A stretch of DNA of 64,000 nucleotides from Paenibacillus sp. PL2-23 (GCF_040834005.1 NZ_CP162129.1:1097501-1161500); one strand, 5' to 3'; positions 8,474 to 15,990 are shown, counted from the stretch's first letter. Program-made: numbers and translations. The notes: generated by a model from the sequence alone, not told the origin.

Positions 8474-9800
8474 TACCACGAATTTTTCAGATATGTATTA
8501 TGACATGTTGGAATGGGGATATACTTATAACGGAACGTACACGCAATCTAGAGTGGGAGAGGCTATGGATTTAGGTCCAGCTTATTTTGAAATTCAAGAT
8601 GATGAGTTCCGTTTACCATATCTCATGAAAAGAAACCTAAACCCATTTTTTGCATTGGCGGAATTCTCTTGGCTTATATCGGGCTCGAATGAGTTAAAAC
8701 CACTTGAACACTATATTAAGGATTATAATAAATTTTCTGATGATGGAGAAACATTGAATGGAGCGTATGGTCATAGACTAAGACATTATTTTGAATACGA
8801 TCAGATTCAAAAGGCTATTGATAGTTTGGCGACTAACCCTAACTCTCGTCGAATTGTGTTGAGTATGTGGTCAGTCGATGACTTATCTGTTGAATCAAAT
8901 GATCTCCCTTGCAATATTTCTATTATCCTAAAAATCAGAAATCACAAGCTCGATATAACTGTATTAAATAGATCGAATGATCTATTTTTAGGAGTACCTT
9001 ATAATGTTTTTGTTTTTTATTTATTGCAGGTTTATATTTCAGAAAAGTTAGGTATTAAAGCGGGAACTCAACGACATTTTACAAATTGTCTTCATATATA
9101 CAAAAAAGATATGGATAAGATTTCAAAAGTTATCGCAGCAAATAACAAAACAGCTTTAAAGGCTATATCCAGTCGCATACCTTCTTTTACGTCTTCTCTA
9201 TATGTCCGTGAAAATCATAATAAAGTTAACCGGCAAGAATATAAAGGCTTGTTGGATGATGATATCTCTAATTTCTTTCAGTCTTATAAAGTATATATTG
9301 AATCGAATGATCTTGAGAGAGCGGTCGACCAACTTCCTCATAACCTACTAGGATATGTGGCTTTTCTATGGTACTGTGAGAAAAAAGATTTTAAGCACAC
9401 GTCTAAATTTTTTGAAGAAGTGTTGAAGGAGGCTAATATGAAAGAGGATTTGCAAAGACTCGAGACAATAAAGTATGAAGATGCATCGAATATAAAGTCG
9501 TTTATTCTGGAATTAGCAAAAAAACACATTAGCCTTGCTATTGATTTTATAAACATAGTAAATGAAAAAAGTCATTTTTATTCTTTTAAGGTTCATGCAG
9601 TTGACAAAGAAAAATTAGTCCAGAGTGTCTTTTTATCGCTTGTAATGTGTAGCATTGCGTCAAACATGGCGCCTAATACGAGACAGTTGTTCACGCAGCG
9701 ACTTAAACAAGCAACAGAAGAGCTTGAACTTGTATTTGAAGACATACTACACTTCACCAAATTTGAATCGAAGATTCGGAATCTTATTGAAAATTGTTAG
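8460..9800 (+). CDS. Thymidylate-synthase-family enzyme with ~210-residue C-terminal extension (gene 5)
   Basis: A 446-residue protein. Residues ~10-235 are a recognisable ThyA domain: RVGEAMDLGPAYFEI, LNGAYGHRLRHYF, SRRIVLSMWSVDDL, catalytic LPCN with Cys151, TVLNRSNDLFLGVPYNVFVF. The histidine after the catalytic cysteine in ordinary ThyA (PCH) is asparagine here. ThyA proteins are usually 260-320 residues, whereas this one carries a further ~210-residue, helix-rich, lysine/glutamate-rich C-terminal region of unknown function. The reaction could be dUMP methylation or a related C5 modification. ATG 8460 follows GAGAGGT at 10 bases. It is the last gene of the AT-rich operon. Confidence 0.85.
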   Translation: MKTFNTTNFSDMYYDMLEWGYTYNGTYTQSRVGEAMDLGPAYFEIQDDEFRLPYLMKRNLNPFFALAEFSWLISGSNELKPLEHYIKDYNKFSDDGETLNGAYGHRLRHYFEYDQIQKAIDSLATNPNSRRIVLSMWSVDDLSVESNDLPCNISIILKIRNHKLDITVLNRSNDLFLGVPYNVFVFYLLQVYISEKLGIKAGTQRHFTNCLHIYKKDMDKISKVIAANNKTALKAISSRIPSFTSSLYVRENHNKVNRQEYKGLLDDDISNFFQSYKVYIESNDLERAVDQLPHNLLGYVAFLWYCEKKDFKHTSKFFEEVLKEANMKEDLQRLETIKYEDASNIKSFILELAKKHISLAIDFINIVNEKSHFYSFKVHAVDKEKLVQSVFLSLVMCSIASNMAPNTRQLFTQRLKQATEELELVFEDILHFTKFESKIRNLIENC

Positions 9801-10085
9801 TTGTTTTAGCTGGTGGGTCGGAGTAGTGCGGAGGACTGTACAGGCGCTAGGCTTTGGCACGTTAGGCTCAGGTGGTCGGAGAGAAGAGAAAGTGGCGCGT
9901 TGGGTACATGTCGGGGTTGTACCAGGTGATTGTCGGGAAACCGCTGACACGCCGCGAACCAAGCTCGTGATCTCAGCGGTAGAAACGACCGCCCTCGATC
10001 ATCGTTGTTCGTAGCATAATGGGACCGGCGGATTGTGACGCTCTGTACATGCCATGGACTTGGCGCGTGTAACCATTTACAGGGC
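9801..10085 (+). ncRNA. GC-rich, structured-looking spacer after the nucleotide operon (candidate RNA)
   Basis: The composition switches sharply from AT-rich operon to GC-rich sequence at the stop of gene 5 and stays so up to repeat R2. A long hairpin is visible at ~9938-9984 (ACCGCTGACACG pairing with CGTG-ATC-TCAGCGGT). The overlapping reading frame of 119 codons has no ribosome site, starts inside gene 5 and looks spurious. This could be a structured RNA, a group II intron or other element remnant, or an orphan junction fragment. I cannot assign a family. Confidence 0.3.
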
Positions 10086-10350
10086 AGAATCTACAGCTGG
10101 AGCGATTGGATTAGTTATGAGGAGAATCCGGTTGCCACTGGCGAAGAGTAAGAGCCGAAAGCTGTATAGCAGTATGTGACTCGGAGTACATCGCCCATGT
10201 GGCGATGTACTTCTTTGCGTTGGGCTCAGGGGTTCTGAAGTCAACACAGAGTCAACTCTCGCCTTCTAAAACGTGTTTAGGAGCACTCCGGACCCTTCAC
10301 GGATCGACCTTCCGCTCAGCTTTGCTAGATGCATCGAGCAGACCTCCGGA
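10086..10350 (+). repeat. Rhodanese 3'-end repeat, copy R2 with terminator
   Basis: Encodes IYSWSDWISYEENPVATGEE and a stop at 10149-10151. It then continues with AGAGCCGAAAGCTGTAT, a perfect hairpin (GTACATCGCC/GGCGATGTAC near 10187-10211) and a tail (GTCAACACAGAGTCAACTC) shared with R3 and R4. There is no rhodanese domain upstream, only the last codons. It marks the junction between the nucleotide operon segment and the transposon/toxin segment. Confidence 0.85.
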
Positions 10351-10570
10351 AATGAGCATACTCGAAGCTATGCATGCACAAAGATGGTTGATCGGCTCCA
10401 TCTTTCTCGGTAGGGCTCTAGATTGCCTATTGTGTAAAAGCTTTGATGTTACTGCTGATCCATAATGTCCAGAAAATGATCACGTTAGTTGTCCAAGGTC
10501 TGATCGTAATCATGTCCATAGAGACTCAATGAATGGGAAAGCCGAGAGTATTACGGCTTTCCCATTTCTG

Positions 10571-10798
10571 CTAAACGAATCGAATGTGGTAAATGTCTTT
10601 GTTTCTTAAGTTAAATCGGGTTTCTCTCATGATCACGTACCAATAACGGTCAAGCTCGAGTCGACATGGGATGCCGCGATCCCCAATGCGAATTTCAAAA
10701 CATTCACCGCAGTAAACAGGATAAGCGTTCTCTCCTAGCTGGACAAACCAACTATTTGCGTCCCGATCGTACGTCATCCGGTTCCAAGGCTCGTTCAT
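10571..10798 (-). CDS. Small transposon-encoded protein of unknown function
   Basis: A 75-residue protein, MNEPWNRMTYDRDANSWFVQ at its start, with many aromatic and charged residues and the pairs YCGECF. I do not recognise a family. Its start overlaps the end of the ATPase gene by 4 bases (10795-10798), the arrangement of translationally coupled genes, so it is probably a real last gene of the transposition operon. It could be an accessory DNA-binding or regulatory factor of the element; nothing in the sequence proves this. Confidence 0.65.
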   Translation of the reverse strand: MNEPWNRMTYDRDANSWFVQLGENAYPVYCGECFEIRIGDRGIPCRLELDRYWYVIMRETRFNLRNKDIYHIRFV

Positions 10799-11595
10799 GA
10801 CAATTCACCCTGAATCACGTGCTTCACCATATGATCGTCAATGATGCGGCGCTTGATCTGGGCTCCGTAGATGAGGCAATGAGTGCTCAACTTGTTGATG
10901 AGTCTGGCCGATCCGCCCGAGAATCGGTAAACTTCATTTACCGCCTCATCCGAGAATATCTCATGATCGGTGCCGGCATATGCTAACTGACGCTTCAAAT
11001 ATTCGCCGACTTGGGAACGGTCGAAATAGGGCAGCTTGCACTGAAGGTCAATCCGCTGACGAATCGCTGCATAGGATTGGAGACGAAGCTTGTCCCATAG
11101 CTCGCTCTGCCCGACTAGAATCAGTGCCATAGGGCTTTGCGCATCCATCTTGCAGTTGAGCAGGAAGCGCACTTCCTCTAGCATCTCCCGATCAAGCAGA
11201 TGGGCTTCATCTACGACGACAACCGGTTCCAGTCGATGGATGCCGCGCATGAGCTCCACTTCGCGATGTAGCTGACGCTTCGCATCGCCCCGGTAGAACT
11301 TCGACTCGCATCCGAGTTGTTCGAGCAGCCCTTTGTAGAAGTGGCGCGGCGTTAGCTTGGAGTCCGACAGGTACAGCAGCCTATACTTTGCGGCATCCAG
11401 CATGGCGGCAAAACGGCGGACGGTCGTCGTCTTGCCCGTCCCGCAGTCGCCGCTGATGACGGCGAATAATTGGCGCTCAGCAGCGTATTGCAACCGGTCC
11501 AGCATCTCTTCCATAGCACTCGCCGGATAAAGCTCTGTCACGGGAATATCCCGAGCAAATGGTGTACGGGTCATGTCGTAGAAGGATTCAAACAT
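10795..11595 (-). CDS. AAA+ ATPase of the ExeA/TniB type (transposition regulator)
   Basis: A 266-residue protein. It shows Walker A GDCGTGKTTTVRRF, Walker B PVVVVDEAHLL and a sensor region PMALILVGQSELW, with a C-terminal helical part (YRFSGGSARLINKLSTHCLI) as in the ExeA/TniB/IstB-like ATPases. In Tn552- and Tn5053-type elements such ATPases bind target DNA, recruit the transposase and give target immunity. Its start overlaps the transposase gene end by 8 bases, so both are made from one transcript. The N-terminus MFESFYDMTRTPFARDIPVT is typical of this group. Confidence 0.9.
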   Translation of the reverse strand: MFESFYDMTRTPFARDIPVTELYPASAMEEMLDRLQYAAERQLFAVISGDCGTGKTTTVRRFAAMLDAAKYRLLYLSDSKLTPRHFYKGLLEQLGCESKFYRGDAKRQLHREVELMRGIHRLEPVVVVDEAHLLDREMLEEVRFLLNCKMDAQSPMALILVGQSELWDKLRLQSYAAIRQRIDLQCKLPYFDRSQVGEYLKRQLAYAGTDHEIFSDEAVNEVYRFSGGSARLINKLSTHCLIYGAQIKRRIIDDHMVKHVIQGELS

Positions 11596-12943
11596 CCTTG
11601 CCAGCCTCCTTCCTCAGCATGCGGTAGGAGACGGCCGGCGTTTGGGTTTGTGCGCGCTCGTCATGCTTCCGCTCGGCACCTCGGAGCAAGCGGGATTCCG
11701 TTGCTGACTGCTTCTGCAAATGCTCTGGAAGGGCCGGCCGCTTGCCAGCCCTTTCTCCAATGATGAGCTCCCGTGCTTTCCAAGGCGTACATCCCTCGTA
11801 TTCGATCGTCACTTCTGTGATATCTGCCGGGTCATAGACGACTTGAACCGTTTGCCCAATGAACAACAGCCCAACTTCATACTTCTTGCCTTGAAAGCTG
11901 ATACAGCCGGCCTTATCCACTTTCCGCTGTTCCGCGTGGAGGAAGCTGGCCGCGAGGTGCTCGGAATTTACGAACTGAAGCGCTGCCGGATCGCTCCGAA
12001 ACGCAGCTTCGGGTGTTTGTTTGTTCGCCAGCGCGGCATGGGGTTTATTCTGGTAGCACTCCGAAAGCCATACTTGGAACCAGTCGTTAAGCTCGGTGAG
12101 TGTCTTAACGTTCTCAAGCGCGACCTCGTCCAGAAAGCTCTGCACAGCGCCGTTTAGACGCTCAACCTTGCCTTTACTTTCCGGAGAGTAGGGCTTGGCA
12201 AAGAGCAAGCGAATACCGAGTTTCGCGCACGTCCGGTTCATCCAAGTCGTGCGGTATTGCTTGCCGTTGTCGAAGTACACGGCCTCTGGGACACCGTATT
12301 TCTCGATCGCTCTTCGGAAACTGTCCTCGACGATGGCTTGCTCCATCGACGCGTAGAAGGCTCCATGCAGCACATACCGCGTCGCGTCATCCACGAATAA
12401 CACCAGATAGACTTGTTTCTTCGAACCGCCAGGACCAATGGGAAGGTACGGCCCATACTTGATGTCACTCTGCCATAAGCGATTGCGGGACTGCTTCTGA
12501 AAGCGCCGCGCGGCCGTACCGCCACCGGCATACATCCGCATCTGCCTTGAACTGTAACCGCGCCTGGTTAATCTCGCCTGCAGGGTGCTGCGTTTAATTA
12601 TTCCAGGTGCGATCTTCTCCTCCCATTCGAGGATCTGGATAATTTGGCGCACACTCCGCTTCGGCACCTCCCGCCGAAGCAGGATCGCTTCTTCCAGCAC
12701 CTCAGTTGGTATGGTGTCTGGCAGCGGCTTCCGGCCTTTGAGTTTCGGCTTGAGTCCGTCGAACCCATCCTTGCGATATTCGGCCAAGTACCGGCGCAGC
12801 GTCCTCTCTGATAAGCCGGACTGCGCACAAATGGCCGACTTTAACTGAGCCGCCTTCGCCGCATCCAGACCGGATGCTAGGAGCGGCGACAGCAGTTGAA
12901 AGCGTTCCGCCGCAACCTCGTCCGATTTCTTTTGTCTGTTCAT
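11588..12943 (-). CDS. DDE transposase (integrase core, TnsB/TniA/Mu-A-like)
   Basis: A 451-residue transposase. N-terminal helix-turn-helix segments (residues ~40-150: LSERTLRRYLAEYRKDGFDG, then RQIIQILEWEEKIAPGIIKR) precede the rve catalytic core with DIKYGPYLP (first Asp), PEAVYFDNGKQYRT (second Asp) and PYSPESKGKVERLNG (Glu), followed by a Mu-type C-terminal barrel (QGKKYEVGLLFIGQTVQVVY). All three catalytic acids appear intact. I placed the start at ATG 12943, 7 bases from GGAGG; upstream codons exist. It acts at the inverted repeats at 10447 and 13699. Confidence 0.92.
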   Translation of the reverse strand: MNRQKKSDEVAAERFQLLSPLLASGLDAAKAAQLKSAICAQSGLSERTLRRYLAEYRKDGFDGLKPKLKGRKPLPDTIPTEVLEEAILLRREVPKRSVRQIIQILEWEEKIAPGIIKRSTLQARLTRRGYSSRQMRMYAGGGTAARRFQKQSRNRLWQSDIKYGPYLPIGPGGSKKQVYLVLFVDDATRYVLHGAFYASMEQAIVEDSFRRAIEKYGVPEAVYFDNGKQYRTTWMNRTCAKLGIRLLFAKPYSPESKGKVERLNGAVQSFLDEVALENVKTLTELNDWFQVWLSECYQNKPHAALANKQTPEAAFRSDPAALQFVNSEHLAASFLHAEQRKVDKAGCISFQGKKYEVGLLFIGQTVQVVYDPADITEVTIEYEGCTPWKARELIIGERAGKRPALPEHLQKQSATESRLLRGAERKHDERAQTQTPAVSYRMLRKEAGKDV

Positions 12944-12989
12944 CCTCATGCCTCCATTTACTAGGGTTAGCATGAGTCTAAAACAAGCT

Positions 12990-13535
12990 TCAGCGGACAG
13001 ACAGGCAGAACGGGTCTGTAACCCAAAGATTTAAATTGGCGATGGGGCGGACAGTTCTTCCTAGCCATCCGGCTGCGTCACCGACATACCGTCCTAAAGC
13101 GTGGAGTGCGGACTGTGGAGCAACGGACGCTTGTTCCACAGGAAGCTGAAACCGGGTACTAATGGCGTGTAGAGCTGCTGCTGCATACACCGCCCAAACC
13201 TGAAACCAGGCCAGCCATCTAGAAATGGTGGATTCGTCTGCGGCTACTACCGAAGCATCTGGTTCTGCCCATACACCTTCGATGCTTTCAGCGTCATAAC
13301 GCTTGTAGGGGACAAGCAGATCCGGCAGTTCATGATGAATTCTCGCGCATGGCCTACAATACAACCTCCGAATGATGAGCTTCGCCCGTTCTCCGCTGCT
13401 TCTGTACCACACCCGCCTCCGGCTGCCCGCGACCTCTAACCGGCCTCCGCAGCAAGGGCAGGGAACCAGTTCCGCACTCCTAACAAAAAACGCCGGATGC
13501 AGACTCCTTCTCAACCAGCGTGAAATCTGATACAA
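12990..13535 (-). CDS. DUF6431-like zinc-finger protein of the transposon
   Basis: A 181-residue protein with a zinc ribbon made of PCPCCGG (residues ~26-32) and YCRPCARIHHELPDLLVPYK. It is followed by a helical region with SIEGVWAEPDASVVAADESTI, which resembles a DNA-binding segment. Proteins of this kind often accompany a DDE transposase and an ExeA-type ATPase in Bacillota; I match it to DUF6431 from memory. It is the most upstream gene of the element, near its right end. The TTG start at 13535 has only a weak ribosome site. A role as target-site or end-binding accessory is conjecture. Confidence 0.7.
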   Translation of the reverse strand: MYQISRWLRRSLHPAFFVRSAELVPCPCCGGRLEVAGSRRRVWYRSSGERAKLIIRRLYCRPCARIHHELPDLLVPYKRYDAESIEGVWAEPDASVVAADESTISRWLAWFQVWAVYAAAALHAISTRFQLPVEQASVAPQSALHALGRYVGDAAGWLGRTVRPIANLNLWVTDPFCLSVR

Positions 13536-13800
13536 TGACCATATTCTTGAGGTGACGCTTCCGGTTATGCTGCTACCAACAGCATGACGATTACGGGAGC
13601 GTTTCTTCTTTCTTTAGACTGATAGTATGGTCACTATATCGGTCTAAATTCGGACATTTATGAACGTCAACTTCCGGCTATTAACGGACGACAGAAACAC
13701 TTTGAGTCAACGACTGGAAACCTCCATATGAGTGATCAACATCAAATCAACAGATTAGGAAAAGAGAATAGCAGAAATTCTCAGCTCCGCCACTTACAAA

Positions 13801-13813
13801 TTATGCTATAATT
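13801..13813 (+). promoter_or_regulatory. Extended -10 promoter of toxin copy 1
   Basis: TATGCTATAAT gives a perfect TATAAT at 13807-13812 with an upstream TG (TGCTATAAT). No good -35 is seen, which an extended -10 can offset. The same sequence occurs at 15687-15698 before copy 2. The transcript would have a leader of about 60 bases before the toxin start. Confidence 0.7.
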
Positions 13814-13877
13814 AGACAAGCACGTGGAACGGCTTGCAAGGGTGGTCGGCTACCTCTCGACGAAGGGAGGGATGCCC

Positions 13878-13985
13878 ATGGAGGTTAAAGATGCTTTGAC
13901 GTTGATGATCGGTTTTGGGGCGCTTATTATAGCGCTGCTGACGCTGGTCGTTGCTATCATTGCAATATTTAATCAACAAAAATAG
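13878..13985 (+). CDS. Putative holin-like toxin of a type I toxin-antitoxin pair (copy 1)
   Basis: A 35-residue peptide starting MEVKDALTLMIGFG and ending IFNQQK, with a single hydrophobic helix (IGFGALIIALLTLVVAI) and a lysine tail. It matches the small holin-like toxin family (Hol_Tox type, related in layout to TxpA). ATG 13878 is 7 bases from GGGAGG; ATG 13872 is too close. Such peptides insert in the membrane and arrest growth when not silenced. It is followed by a convergent antisense promoter (14105-14133), which supports a type I system. It is an exact-length duplicate of copy 2. Confidence 0.88.
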   Translation: MEVKDALTLMIGFGALIIALLTLVVAIIAIFNQQK

Positions 13986-14098
13986 ACCGCCCCACTGCCA
14001 GGTGAACGGTCCATTTCTGACTAAATAACCGAAGCCGACCGCCTTTGAAGCGGTCTACTGTGCTGCCCGGAGTCGTGTTAGCGCACGGCTCCTTCTTT
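13977..14098 (-). ncRNA. Predicted antisense antitoxin RNA, copy 1
   Basis: A minus-strand promoter at 14105-14133 would start an RNA near 14098. It would run through the GACCGCTTCAAAGGCGGTC hairpin and end at a terminator whose stem is 13985-14011 (GACCG/CGGTC), followed on the minus strand by TATTTTTG. The ~120-base RNA would be complementary to the 3' untranslated part of the toxin mRNA and its last codons, the TxpA/RatA arrangement. Endpoints are predicted. Confidence 0.7.
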
Positions 14099-14104
14099 AG
14101 TTTT
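14069..14104 (+). terminator. Terminator of toxin mRNA, copy 1
   Basis: GGAGTCGTG and CACGGCTCC arms (one G-U pair) around a six-base loop, followed by TTCTTTAGTTTT. The T tract abuts the -10 box of the antisense promoter, so both transcripts overlap by about 120 bases. Confidence 0.78.
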
Positions 14105-14133
14105 ATTATAACGGCGCGGATATATACATGCAA
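14105..14133 (-). promoter_or_regulatory. Promoter of antitoxin RNA, copy 1
   Basis: On the minus strand, TTGCAT and TATAAT are separated by exactly 17 bases. The equivalent site at copy 2 has TTGCAC-17-TATAAT although the spacer sequences differ, so the boxes are conserved while the spacer drifted. Confidence 0.85.
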
Positions 14134-14218
14134 TACGATAATCGCTTATGCGCATATTCAAGTGTGCGCAATAGAAATCAATCACATGTTGCCACTGACG
14201 TAGGAAAGGAAGATATTA

Positions 14219-14609
14219 TGCAAGATAAAATAGAGGGGTATACGGTATTCCACTTGCAGACATTCCTTCTGTAAAGTCTTTTTTCGAGAAGCCTCCTTTT
14301 CATATACCGAGGGGCGACGTTATATTCTATCGAGAAATGATTTTATCTATAGAGAGGTCAATTAATTTGTTAGAAAAGCTGCCTAAACAATTAGTTCATC
14401 ATGATTTATTGGTGTTCAACTTATTGGCTCATGAAAATAAAATTAAAGGTGTTCTGGATTTCGATTTCATTTCGCTTGATGTGAGTTTCATGGAGTTTGC
14501 TATTTGCCTTAATCATGTCTTACAGATGTCTAACGGATCTCTAGAAATGGCTGAGGCATATGATTATAATACTCCTCTACAGCGATTGCTTGAATCCTAT
14601 TTGCTATGA
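14219..14609 (+). pseudogene. Decayed aminoglycoside/homoserine-kinase-like phosphotransferase
   Basis: The C-terminal half of an APH-type kinase fold: LVHHDLLVFNLLAH holds the Brenner-like HxDxxxxN motif and KGVLDFDFISLDVSF the metal-binding DFD motif. The N-terminal half is gone. ATG 14219 opens a short frame (MQDKIEGYTVFHLQ) that stops at 14275, while the downstream frame continues without a stop from about 14240, so a frameshift lies near there. Part of the cargo between the transposon/toxin segment and repeat R3. The composition is AT-rich. The substrate cannot be told. Confidence 0.75.
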
Positions 14610-14642
14610 AAACCTTAACCATCTTGTATTGGGCGAGATTTG

Positions 14643-14940
14643 AGGGCAAAATCTACAACTGGAGCGATTGGATTAGCTATGAGGGGAATCCGGTTGCGGT
14701 AGGGGATGAGGAGAAGGCTTAGACGGCATAGTAGTATGTGATTTGGAGTACATCGCTCAAGTAACGATGTACTTCTTAGCGTTGAGCTCGAGGCTCGAAG
14801 TCGACAGGGAGTCAACTCCCGCTCTCAGTAAGTACTTACAACATGCCTCCGCTCGGCTTTGCTCAATACATCGTACAGACACATCGAGCATGAGCCTCTG
14901 TGGCGCTGGCAGCACACAAAGAAGGCCGGTCAGCCCTCCT
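14643..14940 (+). repeat. Rhodanese 3'-end repeat, copy R3
   Basis: Begins AGGGCAAAATCTACAACTGG, nearly identical to the start of R2, encodes IYNWSDWISYEGNPVAVGDE, then a changed end and stop at 14720-14722. It is followed by the GTACATCGCT hairpin and the same tail seen after R2. It separates the decayed phosphotransferase from the small membrane-protein gene. Confidence 0.85.
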
Positions 14941-14981
14941 CTGACTTCCTGAAAACTTACGTCAACGTATTGTCTCTATAT

Positions 14982-15311
14982 CTATCCCATGGCAATTTTC
15001 TGATGCAACAGTATTAAAAGACTAAACCCTAATACAAAAATAACTGAGACTAGAACTCCATTTAGCAATTCATTCTGGGTGTATCCTATCAATATAAAGA
15101 TTAGTGCAATCACGGTACTAATTAATGCAAGGATTTTTTTATGTTTATTAAGACTAATAGAAGGCCTGTTTAGAAAAATGTTGTACCCAAGCCAAGATCC
15201 AAAAATGATGTGATAAACGAATTGGTTTATTATCAACCCAATAAAATAAAGTGACAATAAAACAGAAAATAAGAAAATAGCATTTAATTTGATTCGTTTA
15301 ATGATACTCAT
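14982..15311 (-). CDS. Small membrane protein of unknown function
   Basis: A 109-residue, AT-rich protein with three or four hydrophobic segments (IFLFSVLLSLYFIGLIINQF, then ALISTVIALIFILIGYT, then VLVSVIFVLGFSLLILL) and a basic N-terminus (MSIIKRIKLN). A GGGGG stretch lies 6-9 bases before the ATG. It is the only gene between repeats R3 and R4, on the opposite strand to its neighbours. No family recognised. It may be real cargo of the hotspot. Confidence 0.6.
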   Translation of the reverse strand: MSIIKRIKLNAIFLFSVLLSLYFIGLIINQFVYHIIFGSWLGYNIFLNRPSISLNKHKKILALISTVIALIFILIGYTQNELLNGVLVSVIFVLGFSLLILLHQKIAMG

Positions 15312-15385
15312 TGCGAATCCCCCATAACTCTATGTTAAATATGTGAACTCATAGGCATATCACCGATAATCATTTTTAGTTGCTC

Positions 15386-15650
15386 TGTAGCTACGGATGA
15401 AGAGTAAGAACCAAAAGCTGTATATCAGTATGCGAATCGGAGTACATCGCCCATGTGGCGATGCACTCCTTTGCGTTTGGCTCAAGGGCTCCAGAGTCAA
15501 CATGAAGTCAACTTTTGCCCTCTGAAAACATTTTCATGAGTGTTCCGGACCCTTCACGGATATATCTTCCGCTCAGCTTTACTAGATACATCGAGCAGAC
15601 CTCTGGAAATGAGCATCCTCGAAGCTATTCATACACAAAGATGACCGATT
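15386..15650 (+). repeat. Rhodanese 3'-end repeat, copy R4 (coding part mostly lost)
   Basis: Only the final GAAGAGTAA and a few upstream bases of the coding part remain. The AAGCTGTAT, CATCGCCCATGTGGCGATG hairpin and the tail (TCCGGACCCTTCACGGAT, TTCCGCTCAGCTTT, CATCGAGCAGACCTC) match R2 closely over about 230 bases. It precedes the second toxin-antitoxin cassette. Confidence 0.8.
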
Positions 15651-15763
15651 CGGCAGCAGCAATTCCTTCACTTCACCACTTACAAATTATGCTATAATTA
15701 GACAAGCACGTGGAACGGCTTGCAAGGGTGGTCGGCTACCTCTCGTAGAAGGGAGGGATGCCC

Positions 15764-15871
15764 ATGGAGGTTAAAGATGCTTTGACGTTGATGATCGGTT
15801 TTGGGGCGCTAATTATAGCGCTGCTGACGTTGGTTGTTGCCATCATAGCAATATTTAATCAACAAAAATAG
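15764..15871 (+). CDS. Putative holin-like toxin (copy 2)
   Basis: A 35-residue peptide identical in sequence to the copy at 13878, despite several synonymous base changes (for example CTGACGTTGGTTGTTGCC versus CTGACGCTGGTCGTTGCT). The silent changes suggest that selection kept the peptide. GGGAGG is 7 bases upstream of the ATG. It is downstream of an extended -10 promoter at 15687-15698 and opposed by an antisense promoter at 15989-16017. Confidence 0.88.
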   Translation: MEVKDALTLMIGFGALIIALLTLVVAIIAIFNQQK

Positions 15872-15982
15872 ACCGCCCACTGCAAGGTTACGGTCTACTC
15901 TCGACTAGTTAACTGAAGCCGACCGCCTTTGAAGCGGTCTACTGTGCTGTCGGAGTCGTGTTGGTCGCACGGCTCCTTCTTT
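15863..15982 (-). ncRNA. Predicted antisense antitoxin RNA, copy 2
   Basis: Start predicted near 15982 from the minus-strand promoter; end at a GACCG/CGGTC hairpin (15871-15895) followed by TATTTTTG. It covers the 3' part of the toxin mRNA as in copy 1. Loop sequences differ from copy 1, which could matter for whether each RNA silences the other copy. Confidence 0.7.
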
Positions 15983-15990
15983 AGTTTTAT
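15952..15990 (+). terminator. Terminator of toxin mRNA, copy 2
   Basis: GGAGTCGTG and CGCACGGCTCC arms followed by TTCTTTAGTTTT, as in copy 1 but with a different loop. Confidence 0.75.

Larger units (their letters stand above)
10447..13699 (-). mobile_element. Complete DDE transposon, Tn552/Tn7-like superfamily (TnsB-like plus AAA ATPase), 6-bp target duplication
   Basis: The ends match as inverted repeats beginning 5'-TGTT: the left end reads TGTTACTG-10-TAATGTCC and the reverse complement of the right end reads TGTTTCTG-10-TAATAGCC, about two thirds identical over 33 bases. CTTTGA flanks the element on both sides (10441-10446 and 13700-13705), a perfect 6-bp duplication. Inside are four minus-strand genes: DUF6431 protein, transposase, ATPase and a 75-residue protein. 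The TGT...ACA ends, ATPase partner and 6-bp duplication suit the retroviral-integrase transposase superfamily. It sits inside the segment between repeats R2 and R3. Confidence 0.88.
13794..14108. repeat. Toxin-antitoxin cassette, copy 1 (duplicated at 15680-15992)
   Basis: About 310 bases are almost identical to 15680-15992: extended -10 promoter, leader with GGTCGGCTACCTCTCG, toxin gene, two hairpins and an antisense promoter. The two copies differ by scattered substitutions and small indels. Flanking sequences differ, so the cassette was duplicated as a unit. Confidence 0.88.

Noticed and set aside
9655..10014. A 119-codon frame across the end of the long ThyA gene and the GC-rich spacer
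   Set aside because: It starts inside the ThyA gene in another frame, has no ribosome site, and its product resembles nothing; better seen as a shadow over a non-coding segment.
13794..14108. CRISPR-like or tRNA-like element suggested by repeated hairpins
   Set aside because: The hairpins are two terminators and an antisense RNA structure of a toxin cassette; no spacer-repeat pattern and no tRNA fold.
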